Positions 23,840 to 36,330 of a stretch of 64,000 nt of DNA are shown here, one piece after another. Source of the stretch: Eutreptiella sp. 'Long Island Sound 2002' (Eukaryota > Euglenozoa > Euglenophyceae > Eutreptiales > Eutreptiaceae); the NCBI GenBank assembly GCA_964036045.1, contig OZ038381.1:110596922-110660921 (forward strand). The letters are read 5' to 3'. The position numbers and the translations under genes are program-made. The notes below the pieces were generated by a model. The model saw nothing but the letters and a program-made list of their open reading frames with translations, did no database searches and was not told the DNA's origin. How positions within the stretch are numbered: the first letter of the stretch is position 1; each line of letters opens with the position of its first letter.

Positions 23840-26439
23840 CTGAGGACGAGCTCATCGACGCGCATGAGAAGGATCTGCGCCGAGTGCTCAGCGAGTTGGA
23901 CAAGCACAACATGGTGTGCAAGCCCACCAAAGCCTCACTCTTCGTGAAGGAAGTGGAGTTCGCGGGTCACGTGGTTGGTCACGGGCAACGCCGTCCCATG
24001 CCTGGGAAGCTGGCGTCCCTGCACCACTGGGAGAAGCCCCAAACCATCAGCGAACTCCGGTCCTTCATGGGGTTCTGCAATTACTATTCGGGCTATGTCC
24101 GGATGTATGCAGAACTCTCGGGGCCGCTGCACAAGATGTTGCAAGTGGGCAAGTTCGATGGCCGGAAGGGGAGCAAGAAGAAGCTTGCCTGGACCCCTGA
24201 GGCTGAGGATGCGTTCAACCGCCTGAAGGAGCGACTCCTGGGGCAGTTGGGGCTGTTCCTGGTGGACCCGGACAAGGGATTCGTGCTACGGACGGACGCC
24301 TCGGACTATGCCGTGGGGGCAGTCCTCGAGCAAGTTCGGGACGACGGGACTCATGTTCCCGTGGCGTTTTGGAGCAGGATCCTGGCCGAGGGCCAACGCC
24401 GAACATGGACCGCGAGGGAGAAGGAGACATACGCCATTGTATGTGCGCTCAGGAAGTGGTCTGGCCACATCGGGCTGCAGCCAGTGGTGGTTTGCACGGA
24501 CCACCAGTCCCTACAGAGCTGGCACAAGGAGCATGTCGACACCCCCTCAGGACCAGCGGCTAGAAGGGCCCGATGGCACGAGACGTTCGCCAAGTTCGAC
24601 CTCAGCGTCGTGTACGTCCCGGGGAAGGACAACACTGTGGCAGATTGCCCCAGTCGCTGGGCCTACCCCGCGGGCAAGGCGTGGATGGACATATCCAGCC
24701 ATGGTGACGCTGAGGAGACCGAGGAGGCCAAGCGCATCATCGAGATGGAGAAGGTGATGGAGCAAGAGGGGGTCAAGTGCTTTGTGGTGATGGCGAACCG
24801 TACGGACCTGGCCAAGTTCCGGGGTGCCCGCGTCCAAGCTATTCGAGAGGAAACCCTCGAGCAATGGATGGTGGCCCCTGTAGAGCTAGTCAGGTCGGTG
24901 CTCACAGAGGACTGGTCGGATGACTACGCGGCATCCGAACACTGGAGCAAGTACTGGAATGCCGTGAGCGCCCCGTCGGACGACGAATGGCCCGAGGGCT
25001 TGACCGAGGATGGGGACAAGTTGTTCCTCAAGGACAAGCTGCTGGTGCCCGAGAACCGAGTGGAGGAGCTCATTGACCATTGGCACAACACCCAGCTCAT
25101 GCATCCTGGCCGAGACAAGATGCAGCAAGACCTGGAGTGGCGTTTCAAGTTCCCTCCGGGGTACTACGCCATCCTGGATAGGTACTGCAGCGACTGTGCC
25201 GTGTGTCGGGCCACGAAGAGCCCTAACCACTCCACAGCGGGCAACCCGGTGTACACGGCTATACTGGAGGCCCCTATGCCGTCCGTGGTCATGGATGTAT
25301 TCGCCATGCCTGAGGTCACCGTGGAAGGAGAGACCTACGACTGTGTCATCCTGGCGCTGGACAGGCACAGCGGGTATATCGTGGCAGTCCCGGGCAAGAA
25401 GTCCAAGAAGAAGGACAAGAAGGACAAGCATGGAGTGGGGCTGCAGGCCAAGACCGTCGCTAATGCCATGATCAGGCATTGGCTGACGATTTTTGATGTC
25501 CCAGCTGTCATCTGCAGCGATCGGGGCAGCCAGTTTGTGGGGACGTGGTTCAAGACGATGTGCAAGCACATGGGGATTCGGCACGCCAAGACCGTGGCGT
25601 ACCACAGCCGGTCGAATGGCCGAGCTGAGGTGGCCGGGCGGCAGATGTTCGAGAAGTTCCGCCAGCTGCACATCGACGAACCGGGCCGGAATTGGTATAG
25701 TTCGCTGTGGAGAGTACTCCAAGCGTATCACGACCTTCAGGGGCCCACTGGACTGTCGCCCCATCGCATCCTGTTCCTACGGAATCGAGTGTCACGCACT
25801 CTCCCGTGGATGAACCATGGCAAAGTGGCCCGAGATGCGAACGCCATGATGGCTGAGGCGGACGACACGGCGGCCAAGGTGTGCAAGGCACTACAGGACG
25901 AGCATGACAAGAGGGCCAAGTACTTCAAGCAGGGAAAACTCCAGAAGTATGCTCTCGAAAACACCGTGTGGGTGGAGCGGCACCACAAGGATGTCCTGTC
26001 CAGGGATCGGCAGGCATCTTGGTATGTGCCGGGGGTAATCGTGCGGAAGGTCGGGCAGGATGTGTATGCGTTTCGTGTCGGGGATAACAAGATCCTGGAC
26101 CGCGACCATACCCAGCTTCGTCCCCGAGCACCAGACCCCAGCGGACGTCCCGTCACCTTCGAGTTCACGGCCGGCGATGTGGACTCGGACGATGAGGGTG
26201 AGGACGACGATTCCACCGCGGAGAGAATCCTGGCGGACAAGCCGGACCCGGGGACGCCTGGGGGGAGGCTTTATAAAGTCCGTTGGAAGGGATTCGCCGC
26301 ATCCAGGGATTCGTGGGAACCTCCGAGCAGTTTTGTGCCGAGGTATACCACGGTCTGGATGGACTACCTAAAGAAAAAGAATATTTCTTTGGATGTCAAG
26401 GACGTGTTGGTCCATTTGGTTGCTGCTGTAGCACCGTAA
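23803..26439 (+). pseudogene. pol: E2 pol, second part: RT thumb, RNase H, integrase, chromodomain
   Basis: The +1-shifted continuation picks up at DDIIIRSG. RNase H is intact at its acidic sites: RTDASDYAVG, REKETYAIV, VCTDHQSL and a final VADC. Integrase shows an H-x-H zinc arm (DHWHNTQLMH) with C-x2-C (CSDCAVC), then core residues D in VVMDVF, D in CSDRGSQF and E in NGRAEVAG. A GPF-free C-terminal region leads to an acidic stretch and a chromodomain (about 26215-26400) with aromatic positions LYKVRWKGF and SWEPPSSF. The frame closes with TAA 26437-26439. Only the RT lesion separates it from the first part. The chromodomain would tether integration to modified histone tails in the nucleus, as known for chromoviruses. 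Confidence 0.93.
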
Positions 26440-26825
26440 TGGATCCCCCCTTGGCATTTTGTTTGTTTCTGTGCTTGGGGAGACGGGTGAGGGCGTTCAT
26501 CCGGGGATTTTTCGGCCTTGATTGGCCATATGCCCCCTTCACTCGATCTCCACATATATACTTCATTGTGGTATACTTATTTAGGTCGACCGACGACGTT
26601 TTTCTATATTTGATCCCCTTGGTCCATGTTGTAGATCAAGAGGAGACCGGATATGGCGTAGGGCACCAATTTTCAGTGTCCTCAGCCCTCCCTTGGGGCA
26701 TGGGGGACGCCTACGACGTGTGTGGGGCCTCCATGTGTCCTTGGGACATGGAGGGGGGGGGTTTGGAGCCCATTGGGGTCCTCCCGTCCTCTCTTTCAAT
26801 GACTTCCGAGCGGTAACAACGCTCT
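26440..26825 (+). other. E2 3' untranslated segment
   Basis: Between the pol stop and the polypurine tract. Pyrimidine- and G-rich, with no domain-bearing ORF; probably 3' untranslated element RNA. Confidence 0.6.
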
Positions 26826-26836
26826 GAGAAGGGGGG
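26826..26836 (+). promoter_or_regulatory. E2 polypurine tract
   Basis: GAGAAGGGGGG lies directly before the TGAAGCC start of the 3' LTR. This is the expected plus-strand primer position. Confidence 0.88.
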
Positions 26837-29192
26837 TGAAGCCGGTTCGGACCCCCTTGGCCATCTTGGGGTCACTTGGGGTGTGTATCTATGTGCCGGC
26901 AAGCTGCCATTGGCTGATATCATACTCTCCCGTCCACCTGAACTAACCCGACGTGATAGTGTGATAGGTTTAGCCATTCCGGCTACGAGCGGCCATATTC
27001 AGTACCGAGGCGCCGCCAGCGGAGATTTATATATCGGAATATCAGGAATCAACAGGGTTTTATTATCATAATGTTTCCGTAATTTTTCAGCCTTTCGTTC
27101 TGATGGTCAATGTATCGGCGACTGTCAGTTGGCTCCCGATTTTGCGTTAACCGATTGGTTAACTGTTATTTCCAGATATTTTGGCGGATACTCCGTTGAA
27201 GGGTCAGATTTCATCAGCAAAGGGTTCGTTGCTTCCGCAATTTTCTAAATAAGCACTCGAAATTTTAATCTGAATTTTTCGCGACGTCGAAATCGGATTT
27301 TCGACTTCGACATCGCCGCACTTGATTTGGACTTCTTCGAGTGGTCATACTCCTTTCCCTATGCCCGAATCAGGTTTCCCTTATACTTGCCACCCATTTG
27401 ACTTGGAGATATAAGGGAAACAAAAGTGAATCGTGGGACCACTTTGAAGGACTATATCTACCGGTGAGTGTGAGGAAAGAGAATAAGGAAGGTTGGGTTG
27501 CAAACGCCTTGGTCTCAACTTAATTTAGGAAGCGTCAAACGCCTTTGGTGTGTACACATGCCCGATATAGCAAGGGATAATGGTCCGGAGGGTATAAAGT
27601 GATATATAACTCTTGGACCGTGCAACCGAACATTTTATTGTGACTTTCGAGTGTACCGCAGGAGTGTTGGCGTTGCATAGCAGCTTTCCTTGGGTTCCTA
27701 CGTATTTTTAACGTGAAGTTATGTCAATGGAGGGACATGGCATATCATGGTGGGAGCCATATTTTGAGGGTATGTGTTGTATGCATGGTATATGTTTGAT
27801 ATGCTCACGCCCATGTTATATATCTTCGTGTGGCCGAAGAGATAGGGAGCCATACGTGACAAGGGCTTTGCCCATGTTGCAATTGTGGAATTCAAAGCGC
27901 TAGAACAAGTCTACCGCCTATGTATTGCTCATGGTATGTTTGGCAAAGAGATCCATGAGTGCACTCCCATTTTCATGGGGCATGTAGATATGAGTGGCGA
28001 AGGTATCTCCATGCGCCCGATTGGGGATCCAAGTGGAGGAATTGTTTGCAAATGGTTCTAATCATTTGTGTATTGAATCATGAGCGGATATCATGGGTGA
28101 GCATAGAGATATACTATCATGACAACTTTGTATTTGGTCATATTTTCATGTTTTTGACCTCAAATTTTGCTCATTTTTGTATTTTGTGTACTTACCTGGT
28201 CGGCAAACAGCAAGAAGCCTATGGGGAGTCGAACCATGGTATGTTGTTCATATGTTGGCATATGCTTTGGAGTTGAACACCACCATATGCCGGATCGCGT
28301 GCTCCATTTGGCTAGGCGCACAAAGGATCACAAGAATTGGTCTCAAGATCATGGGCTGACTTGGGCAATGCGTGGCGCCCATATCCGAGGGGTCTTGAGG
28401 GTAAGGTGGGGATGTACATGGGCAGTGACCTTTGGTCTATATCCTCCATGAATACTAGGCTTCGATTCCATGCATGCTTTGAGCCTTCGGATAAGTAGTA
28501 ACTTCAATTTTGAGCATATATTTGATATATGGCCAATATGGTGTGAATTGGCAGTTTTTTGACATGTTATGAGTTCAAACTCATAGGTCATTTCTGTAAG
28601 CCCATTCGACTCCAAGTCCAACCAAGGTTATGTCAGGGTAGGGCATGGTCCTGAGTGCCACTCTAGGCCATGACACGCCACCTCCCCTATTGGGCTAGGA
28701 TTTAGAGGCTTGGGAGTGAACACATTTTTGGGGTTTGTGTATTGACTTGTGACACATGGCATTCAGCCATCTCATTTAACCTGGTTCAGGGCAATATGTT
28801 GGTGAGTCAAGGGAAGGTCTTGAGTCCAGGGAATGAGGGGTTTATGGCTGTGAATGTGTATGTTAACCTCTTTCCCCAACGTTGCTTTATTTGTGTTCAT
28901 ATGCCAATTTCACGGCTGTATTCCTTGGTGCAATTCTTGTACATGCCCGCCATCGTGAGACAATCGATGTGCTGAACGGAAGCCCGCAGCCTGATTTGGA
29001 TTGTGAATTGGGTTGTTGCTGTATTTGCGGGATCTGGTTGCCATTCAGGGTTGAAGGAGGATTTTCTTTTTCTATATTTTTGGATCTGGAACCTTCGATA
29101 TTGAGCAATGCAATCGTTGATCAGGAGCAAATCGGCAGGGGTTACAGGCGGAAGGGGAACAGCGGGGGCCGGTCCTGGTAGGGACCTTCTTT
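26837..29192 (+). repeat. E2 3' LTR
   Basis: 2,356 bp, matching the 5' LTR from TGAAGCC to ACCTTCTTT. It contains an additional 474-bp block at 27868-28341 that the 5' LTR lacks; the extra block has no TG..CA ends or terminal repeats. AGCTC of the target duplication follows at 29193-29197. Confidence 0.93.
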
Positions 29193-29197
29193 AGCTC
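29193..29197 (+). other. E2 target site duplication, right copy (AGCTC)
   Basis: Identical to 16525-16529. Confidence 0.9.
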
Positions 29198-30618
29198 CAA
29201 ACTGGAGTCTGAGCTGGCGTGGCCAGCGCAACTCCGTGTCGACGACGGGACGCTCTTCGTCTTTGACAAGATGCTGGTCCCCGAGGCACGCATGGGCCAG
29301 GTGGTCCAAGAGTGGCATGACCAGAGACTCCTACACCCAGGACTGGAAAAGATGCGCTTGCATCTGAAGGTGCTTCCAATTGCCTCCTGGGCTCTGCAAG
29401 ACACTTAGGGCAGTCTGCGGGTCATGCCAGGTGTGCCAGGCGGTGAAACCGCCCAACCAATCACAGGCTGCCAACGCCGACTGGACCCCCGTGCTGGACG
29501 TCCCCATGGAGAGTGTGGCCATTGAGAAGTTCGCCATGCCCCCCGTCCGACACGGCAAGAACGTCTACGACTGTGTCATCCTCTGCATGGACCGCCACAG
29601 TGGGTTCCTGGTGGCGGTGCCCGCACGGGATAAGGCCCTGACAGCGGAGGTGGTTGCCCACCAGATGATCAGCCACTGGCCCACGGTTTTTGGCACGCCC
29701 AAGGCCATCTACAGTGGCAATGGGAGGCACTTTACAGGCGCGTGGTTCCGCACCATGTGTCGATGGATGGGTGTGCGCCATGCCCGGACTGTGGCCTACC
29801 ACAGTCAGTGCAATGGCTGAGCGGAAGTCGCCGGACGCCAGCTCTTCGAACAATTGAAAAAGCCCCACCTGGGGCGTCCTGGTTGCAACTGGCTTACCAG
29901 TATGTGGCGTGGCATCCGGGCATACCACAACCTGCCAACCCCCTCCGGGTACTCTCCCCATCAGATCAAATTTGGGAGGGGCCGGTTCGAACAAGGTCTG
30001 CCCTGGGCGACCTCGGGGAAGGCACTGGACTGCGAGGAGTTCATGGCAAATGCGGAGGCGATGGCGGCGAAGGTCACCGAGGCGCTCACGAAGGAGCACG
30101 AGAAGCACCGCCACTATCAGAAGAAGGCGCCGGTCGCCAAGTACAAGGTTGGCGACCCGGTGTCGCTGGAGCCCCCCTCCAAGCTCAGTGACCACCGCCA
30201 GGCCACCTACTACGTCCCCGCCGAGGTGCAGAAGCGACTAGGCGAGGACACATATGGCCTCATGGTGGGGGAGCGCCTGTACCGAGACCAGCATCACTTC
30301 CAAATGAAGCCGCGCATTCCAGACCCCAGAGGCAAGCACATCCAGTTCGACTATGCTGACCTGGAAGTGGACGAGGACGACGCGGTCACAGAGGAACCCG
30401 AGTACAACACCTCAAAGGTTGTGGGATACCGCCCAGCCCCAGATGTGCCCGGGGGGTATGAGTTCAAGACGCAATGGGAAGGACTTGGACGGACACACGA
30501 CTCATGGGAGCCGGCGTTGGCGTCTGTGCCACGCTACACCCAGTGCTTCGGCGACTTCCTCAAGCGCCGCAAGATGGACTTGAAGGTGACAGATGTGTGT
30601 ATACCTAAGAAGGCATGA
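29198..30618 (+). pseudogene. pol: E1 integrase and chromodomain (continuation of E1 pol)
   Basis: E1 pol resumes here: the zinc arm EWHDQRLLHPG is followed by a frame change near 29375, then CGSCQVC. In the core the first aspartate position reads VAIEKF (E for D, compared with VVMDVF in E2) and the second reads YSGNGRHF (G for D, compared with CSDRGSQF). The third acid is kept (AEVAGR), directly after a TGA at 29818-29820. The frame then stays open to TGA at 30616-30618. A chromodomain at about 30410-30590 has YEFKTQWEG and SWEPALAS. With two of three catalytic residues substituted the integrase is dead. Confidence 0.9.
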
Positions 30619-31008
30619 TGCACTCCCCTTCCCCCCCGTGGGTTACTAAGCGATGGAGACCACGTTTCTTATCCCCGGTCAGTTAGCTCAGTCACCAGCG
30701 GGTGGGTTCAGTCGGCGTGGGACCATGTCCATACCGGAGGGCAGAGCGCTTGGAGTCACCTGCCCCACCCCGTCGATGCGAGCATATATCGTCCGGGGGC
30801 CGGCCTCAGGCCCGCCCCCGCATCCTCCGACAGCTCCACACCCCTTGGGGTGTGCGCCAGGCCTAGTGCCGGTGTAGGCTGTATATATGTCAGTATCCCC
30901 TTCGGAGACTACACAACCACAACCTCCGAGTGGCCATGGGCTTAGCCTGGTTCAGCTCACCAAGCTGTATCTCTGATTGCTCGCATCCCCCGTAAGAGGA
31001 ACGCACGT
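30619..31008 (+). other. E1 3' untranslated segment
   Basis: Between the pol stop and the polypurine tract. GC-rich and without a recognisable domain. Confidence 0.55.
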
Positions 31009-31018
31009 GAAAGGGGGG
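31009..31018 (+). promoter_or_regulatory. E1 polypurine tract
   Basis: GAAAGGGGGG directly precedes the TGACGCAG start of the 3' LTR. Confidence 0.88.
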
Positions 31019-33631
31019 TGACGCAGAACCAGGCACGCCTCGGCCGCCGAACCATGTATTTTGTACAGATTCGCGAGGGAAATTGATCGATGCATTGTTT
31101 GCGAATCAGCCTGCACTTTTGGCGATTCTTTTCTATTATCTTACCACAGGCGCCCGTTGTCGCGGTAGCAAAGGACGGTGTCGCCTGTGCCACGGCTCTG
31201 ATAAGCCAAATTTAAAAAGTCGTTTTTTGAGAATTTAACGGCACAGCACACTTCGAGTTTTCCGCAATTTTACTCTCTACTTTTTGACACGAGTTGCCAA
31301 TTTTTCCCGTTAATAAAAATCTCGAAACGCGCTTTCATCCCCCAAGCCCAATAACAGGGGATTTGCGCGTTCAAGCTCCCAAGGGCGGCCTAATGTGCCT
31401 CATAGGCACTGTTGATGAGGGTGTGCCCCCATCAACCTCATCTTGGGGCTATTGGATCCCAGCTCAATATGCCCAAAGCAGTATACATTTTTGGTGGCTT
31501 CCAAAAATTGGGCAATCTCATGTACTTGGCGACCAAGTACATGCAGAAACACGTTGAGTTGGTATAATCCCTCTCTTTGCACGCCTTAACACCCAGGTCA
31601 TATCACTTGACTTCCCCGGAGCGTGCATATATGTCCATTGCAACCCACCTGGCCACATTTTGTACTTGCATGCAAAAAAGCGACTTTCCGAAATGAGGTC
31701 GATTTCCAGCCCAAGCACTTGCATGTGCGTTCAAGGACCAACGTTCCATAAGAATATAGGCATACTTTGGTCCCAGGCCACTATGGTGGGTAAATAAGGC
31801 TTGGGTAGGGCTGTTGGGCAAATATGGGTCATTTCGTGTGCCCATTTGGCGGGTGTATCATTTCAAGACAAACCCGCCAATAGACCCCATATTAAGCGGA
31901 GCCCTTCTTCTTAACATAAATCAACATTGGAAAGTCTATCCTTCACCTAAAGGCCCGTGGAGAGCACACCCGAAGCGATGCGCTACAAGCAAGGTGTGTT
32001 ACTTACATTTTTGCATTTTTCCACGTGCCCACTTGGGGAGCAGCGCAAGTAACCTTCTATGGCATCCCAAGTGGGGCGCAGGCATGGAATCGAAGGTCCA
32101 TGGTGCCGGGACATAGTGTGTGAAGGGAGATGCCGGCTACTCAATTCAAGCCGGAGATATTATAATGCATTTGCGGGGATTTGAAGTCCATTCTCGTCTT
32201 TGCCACTAATTTTACCATTTTTGGCCTGTCGTGATGTCGCGTGGCGACCTCATATCTCACCTTTGCGCTCAATTGACATCATGACTCATGTATGTTATGA
32301 GAAAACATACTTTTGTGCCCACCATAGCTTGAACCCAGCCAATACCTCTTCTGGGGCTTGGCACACCAAGGCCATTTTGTGGGCAATTTGCGCAAATTCC
32401 AAATCATGGGCTCACTTGGCGGCCCTGCACTTCCCCAATCCAGGGGGCCTTGAGCAACGCTCAAAAGGTGTGGTGGACACATAGGACTTGATACCGATTT
32501 TACAGCATGCCCTGGTCCAAGTCGGACATGTACCCTATTTGCCCCCACCATGAGTGTGCGCATTTTCGGCCATTTTCTGCCATTTTCCATATTTCTGGCC
32601 CGACGTGCACCATGTTCAGCCCCCCCGTGCACGCCAGTGACATGGACCAATGGACCATATATGGTATGTTGCTTGTGCATTGTGGTCCCCATGACTCACA
32701 TACCACATGGGTGGACCGATGCATACACTCACGGGGAGCTAGCCCAGGGTGAGTATGGTCAATTTTGCCATTTCCGCACTTGTTGGCCCAATTCAGGCCT
32801 ACACCATGGTATGGCCCATGGAGATCTCTGATAACCAAGTCACGCGGGCCCCCATTGGACTCCCATTGGGTCCCATACCGAACGCTGACTCCAGTCTCCA
32901 AGCCACCATGGAGATCTACCCTTGGGAATACCCTCCTTTTCCGCTCGTTTTTGAGTATGCCAAAATACCCCTTTTGGGACCCCAATTTCAGCCCCCCATG
33001 TGGTCCATTGGCGGCCCCATATCTCTATGCCCATGATGATTCTGGACCTGATTGCAGGTCTTGTACTTACATATGAGTCCTAAGTCCCACCTCCTATCCC
33101 CTGGGCCATGGGCTCAGCCTTGGCTGCAGTAGCCATCCATAGGAATTACCCCAATTTTGCATATTTTTGCCATTTCTGTACCCAGATTTAGGTGTCACCA
33201 ACCCTTGAAACGGCTCGAGGGTCAGAGTGGGAATGGGTACAGGGACTCAAGCAGCCTTTCTCCTGCCCAGCATTCCAATCCTCACCTCCCCTGCCATGTG
33301 TGCTTGGAGATCCAGTCTGATTCATTTGTCACATGGGTTCCCCTACCTTTGTGTTTTTCTCATGTTGATTGCGTCCATCACCATCCCCATTATTGCCTTG
33401 TACATCCGCCACTGAGTACCCTCAACACACCCAAGTGATCATCATCAACTTGTTGCAGCTTGCTCGTGTGACTATCCAAGGATGTGCAGGATTTTCAGGA
33501 CAGGGTTTTCCCTTTTTGACGCAGTGGGAAAATTCCAGGGGAACCCCAGCAAAAGGTAACGGCATGCCAAAGTTCAGCCAAGCAACCGGGGATGTGGCCG
33601 ACCACAGACCGATTCAGCCAAACCTGCGTCA
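31019..33631 (+). repeat. E1 3' LTR
   Basis: 2.61 kb, TGACGCAG to CTGCGTCA, homologous throughout to 7038-9658 with frequent single-base differences. CTAG follows at 33632-33635. Confidence 0.93.
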
Positions 33632-33635
33632 CTAG
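33632..33635 (+). other. E1 target site duplication, right copy (CTAG)
   Basis: Matches 7034-7037. Confidence 0.75.
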
Positions 33636-33662
33636 GCTGTTTAAATTCCCAGACGAGCTGTG

Positions 33663-34100
33663 AAACATTTACCCCTCGACTCTTTTCTTCGTGAGGGAAG
33701 GATGACCTTTTTCTAGTCACGCTTGGATCAACACCACGACACTGCACTGCAAAGAGAGCAAGAAGTCCACACTTGAATCTCAATCCAAGTATCAACAATA
33801 ATACAAATGAGAAATAGACATCGCCTGAAAGGAAGGGAGGAACAGTGGACAAATATGTACACAAGATCTCATACTTCACCTACATGCAAATGGGCAGTTT
33901 CCGCTCTCCATTGGTTAAGGGAATATGGAGTCGGGAAGTGCCCTCAAAACACACAAATTCAGAAATTCTATTTTACAATAACGATGTCCTAATGGACTTC
34001 ACACAAGGTCCCACAGCGAAAGCAAGGGAGCAATGGGCACTCAGGACTTAGACCTCAAACATCTACGCGTGGTGCATGCGAGGGGGCGTTCATAAGGGTG
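33663..34100 (-). repeat. Second copy of the E3-type LTR
   Basis: About 440 bp closely matching 47650-48082, from TTTACCCCTCGACTC to GCGTTCATAAGGG. It is oriented like the E3 5' LTR. It could be the E3 3' LTR separated from the E3 body by the 34.1-36.3 kb insertion, or an unrelated solo LTR. I could not find a polypurine tract at its edge. Confidence 0.75.
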
Positions 34101-34102
34101 CA

Positions 34103-36330
34103 CTAAGGGCCTCACAAAATGACAAAAATAGGCAAAATTTAGGTGATTCCAATGGGTGCCTCGAGCAGCCAAGGCGAGCCCCACCCCAATTTGGGGCCAA
34201 CCGTGTGGTCAATTGGCAGCCCCATATCTTTATGCCCATGAGGCTCCCGGACCTAATTCCAAGTCTTGCACTTAGGTATTATTGGTGGTCCTGTCTCCTA
34301 TCCCATGAACCATCCCAAAAGAGGGTGTTTTGGCATACCCAAAAATCAGCAAAAACGGAAAGTATCCCGAAGGGTATTTCTCAATGATGGCTCGGAGACA
34401 GGACTCAACGTTCGGTGTGGGATACAATGGGAGTCTAACAAGGGCCCACACATACTTAGATCTGAAAGATCTCCATGAGCCATGGCATGCTGATAGGCAG
34501 AATTAGACCCACAAGTGCCAAAATGGCAAACTTGTCCACACACAACTTGGGGTAGCTCCTTATGAGTGGGCGCTTCCGCTCGCGCAGGTGGTGTGTGAGT
34601 TATGGGGACCATTGTGCATAAGGTACAGACCATATTTGGTCCCCTGGTGCATGCGTCGGGCGTGCACGGGGGGGCTGAACATAGTGCGCGTCGGGCCAAA
34701 AATATAAAGAATGGCAACAAATGGCCAAACATGCGCACAGTCATGGCGTGGGCAAACGGAGCATATGTCCGACTTGGACTGGAGTGTGCCCTAGAATCAG
34801 TATTCAGTCCTATGTGTCCACCATATCTTTTGGGCGTCACCCAAACCCCTCCGGATTTGGGAATGGCAGGGTGGCCAAGTGAGCCCATGATTTGCAATTG
34901 ACCCAAATTGCCCACATTGTGGTCTTGGTTTGCCAAGCCCAAGAGGATTTATTGGCTAGGTCTAAGATATGTTGGGCACCGAGGTATGTACTCTCAACGT
35001 TTACTTGGGTCATCATGTCACTTGAGCGGATCGTTGAGATACAACGTTGCCACTTGACATCATGACGGCCCAAAAATGGGGAAATTGATGAAACAACAGG
35101 CAGAATGCACTTCAAATCCCCACAAAAATATTATAAGATCTGCGGCTTTAATTGAGTAGCCGGCTATTCCCTTTACACACGATGTCTTGGTACCACGGGC
35201 TTTTGATTCCACGCTTGAGGTCCACTTGGGGTGCCATGGAAGGTTACTTGCGTTGCTCCCTAAGTGGGCATGTGGAAAAATCAAAAAATGCAAATAACAC
35301 ACCTTGCTTGTAGCGCATCGCTTCGGGTGTGATCTCCATTGGTCCTTTGGTGAAGGTTAGACTTTCGCTGAATGTTGAGTCTATTGGCTGGTTTGTCTTG
35401 GAATGGTACACGCGCCGAATGGGCACACGAAATGACCCATATTTGCCCAACAATCCTACCCAAGCCTGATATACCCAGCGTAGTGGCCTGGACCAAAGTA
35501 AACCTATATTTTTTTGTAACTTTGGTCCTCGAACACACATGCAAGTGCTTGGGTTGAAAATCGACCTCATTTCGTAAAGTTGATCTTTGGCATGCAAGCA
35601 CAAAATGTGGCCAAGTGGGATATCAAGACCATATATGTACACGCCGAGGAAGGCAAGTGGAATGATCCGGGTGTTAAGGCATGCAAAGAGGGAGATTATA
35701 CCAACTGATCATTTTTCTACATGTACGTGGGCGCCAAGTACATGAGAATGCCCAAGTTTTGGAGAATCCGAAAAATGTATAACCGGTTGGGCATATTGAG
35801 TTGGGACCCAATAGCCTCAATATGAGGGTGAAATGGGCAAACCCTCATCAATAGTGCCTATGAGGCACATAGGTCGCCCTAGAGAGCTTGAACGCGCGAA
35901 TCCCTTGTTATTGCGCTTCGGATATCAAAGCGCATTTCGAGATTTTTGTTCACGGGGAAAAATGGGCAACTTATCTCAAAATTTAAAGAAAAAATTTTCC
36001 GAACACTCAAAGGATGTTGCACCGTTAAGTTCTCAAAAAATCACATTATAAATTTGGCTTATCAGAGCCGCGGCACAGGCAACGCCGTCATTGGCGACTG
36101 CGACGACGGGCGCCTGTTCTCAACTATTAGACCCTGAGGGAATTGTGATGAAATTCGATCACCAACATGAAATTGTCGGAATTCCTGATCGCCTGATGCC
36201 ACCTACGGCAATTAACAGCGACGTCGCGATTCGGGAATTCTGCAACAACTGCAGACAAGGAAAACTTCATATCTGAGCGGAAGAAGGGAGATACCTCAGG
36301 GACGGTTTACGGGTGCCCTTAGGGGGCCAA
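34103..36330 (-). repeat. Inverted relative of the E1 LTR
   Basis: From about 34108 to 36117 this is a reverse-complement homologue of E1 LTR positions about 31150-33190. For example, GGCTTATCAGAGCC..GGCACAGGC near 36056 mirrors 31184-31210, and TGTACTTGG/CCAAGTACA blocks match near 31520. It lacks the last 450 bases and the first 100 or so of the E1 LTR, so it belongs to a related family or has lost both ends. CTAAGGG at 34103 and CCCTTAG near 36320 are inverted and may mark the ends (tentative). With the E1 3' LTR it forms a long-range inverted repeat. Confidence 0.75.

Larger units (their letters stand above)
16530..29192 (+). mobile_element. E2: Ty3/gypsy chromovirus nested in E1 pol
   Basis: A 12.66-kb element with 5' LTR 16530-18412, PBS 18414-18425, gag, pol with chromodomain, polypurine tract 26826-26836 and 3' LTR 26837-29192, flanked by a perfect 5-bp duplication. 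E1 coding sequence resumes on the far side, which proves insertion order. The LTRs are nearly identical by eye apart from one 474-bp length difference. The coding region has only a few lesions: a frame change near 18.6-18.9 kb, TAA at 19982, and a 1-base loss in the RT catalytic box near 23801. It is the youngest element in the window. Confidence 0.95.
7038..33631 (+). mobile_element. E1: Ty3/gypsy chromovirus, outer element, interrupted by E2
   Basis: E1 runs from 5' LTR (7038-9658) to 3' LTR (31019-33631) with PBS at 9659-9670 and polypurine tract at 31009-31018. The inner order is gag, protease, RT/RNase H, then the E2 insertion (16530-29192), then integrase and chromodomain. Removing E2 and one AGCTC copy leaves an element of about 13.9 kb. 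It is heavily decayed: stops and frameshifts in gag, a lost RT catalytic box and two substituted integrase aspartates. The LTRs differ from each other clearly more than the two E2 LTRs do, as expected for the older, outer element. Confidence 0.92.
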
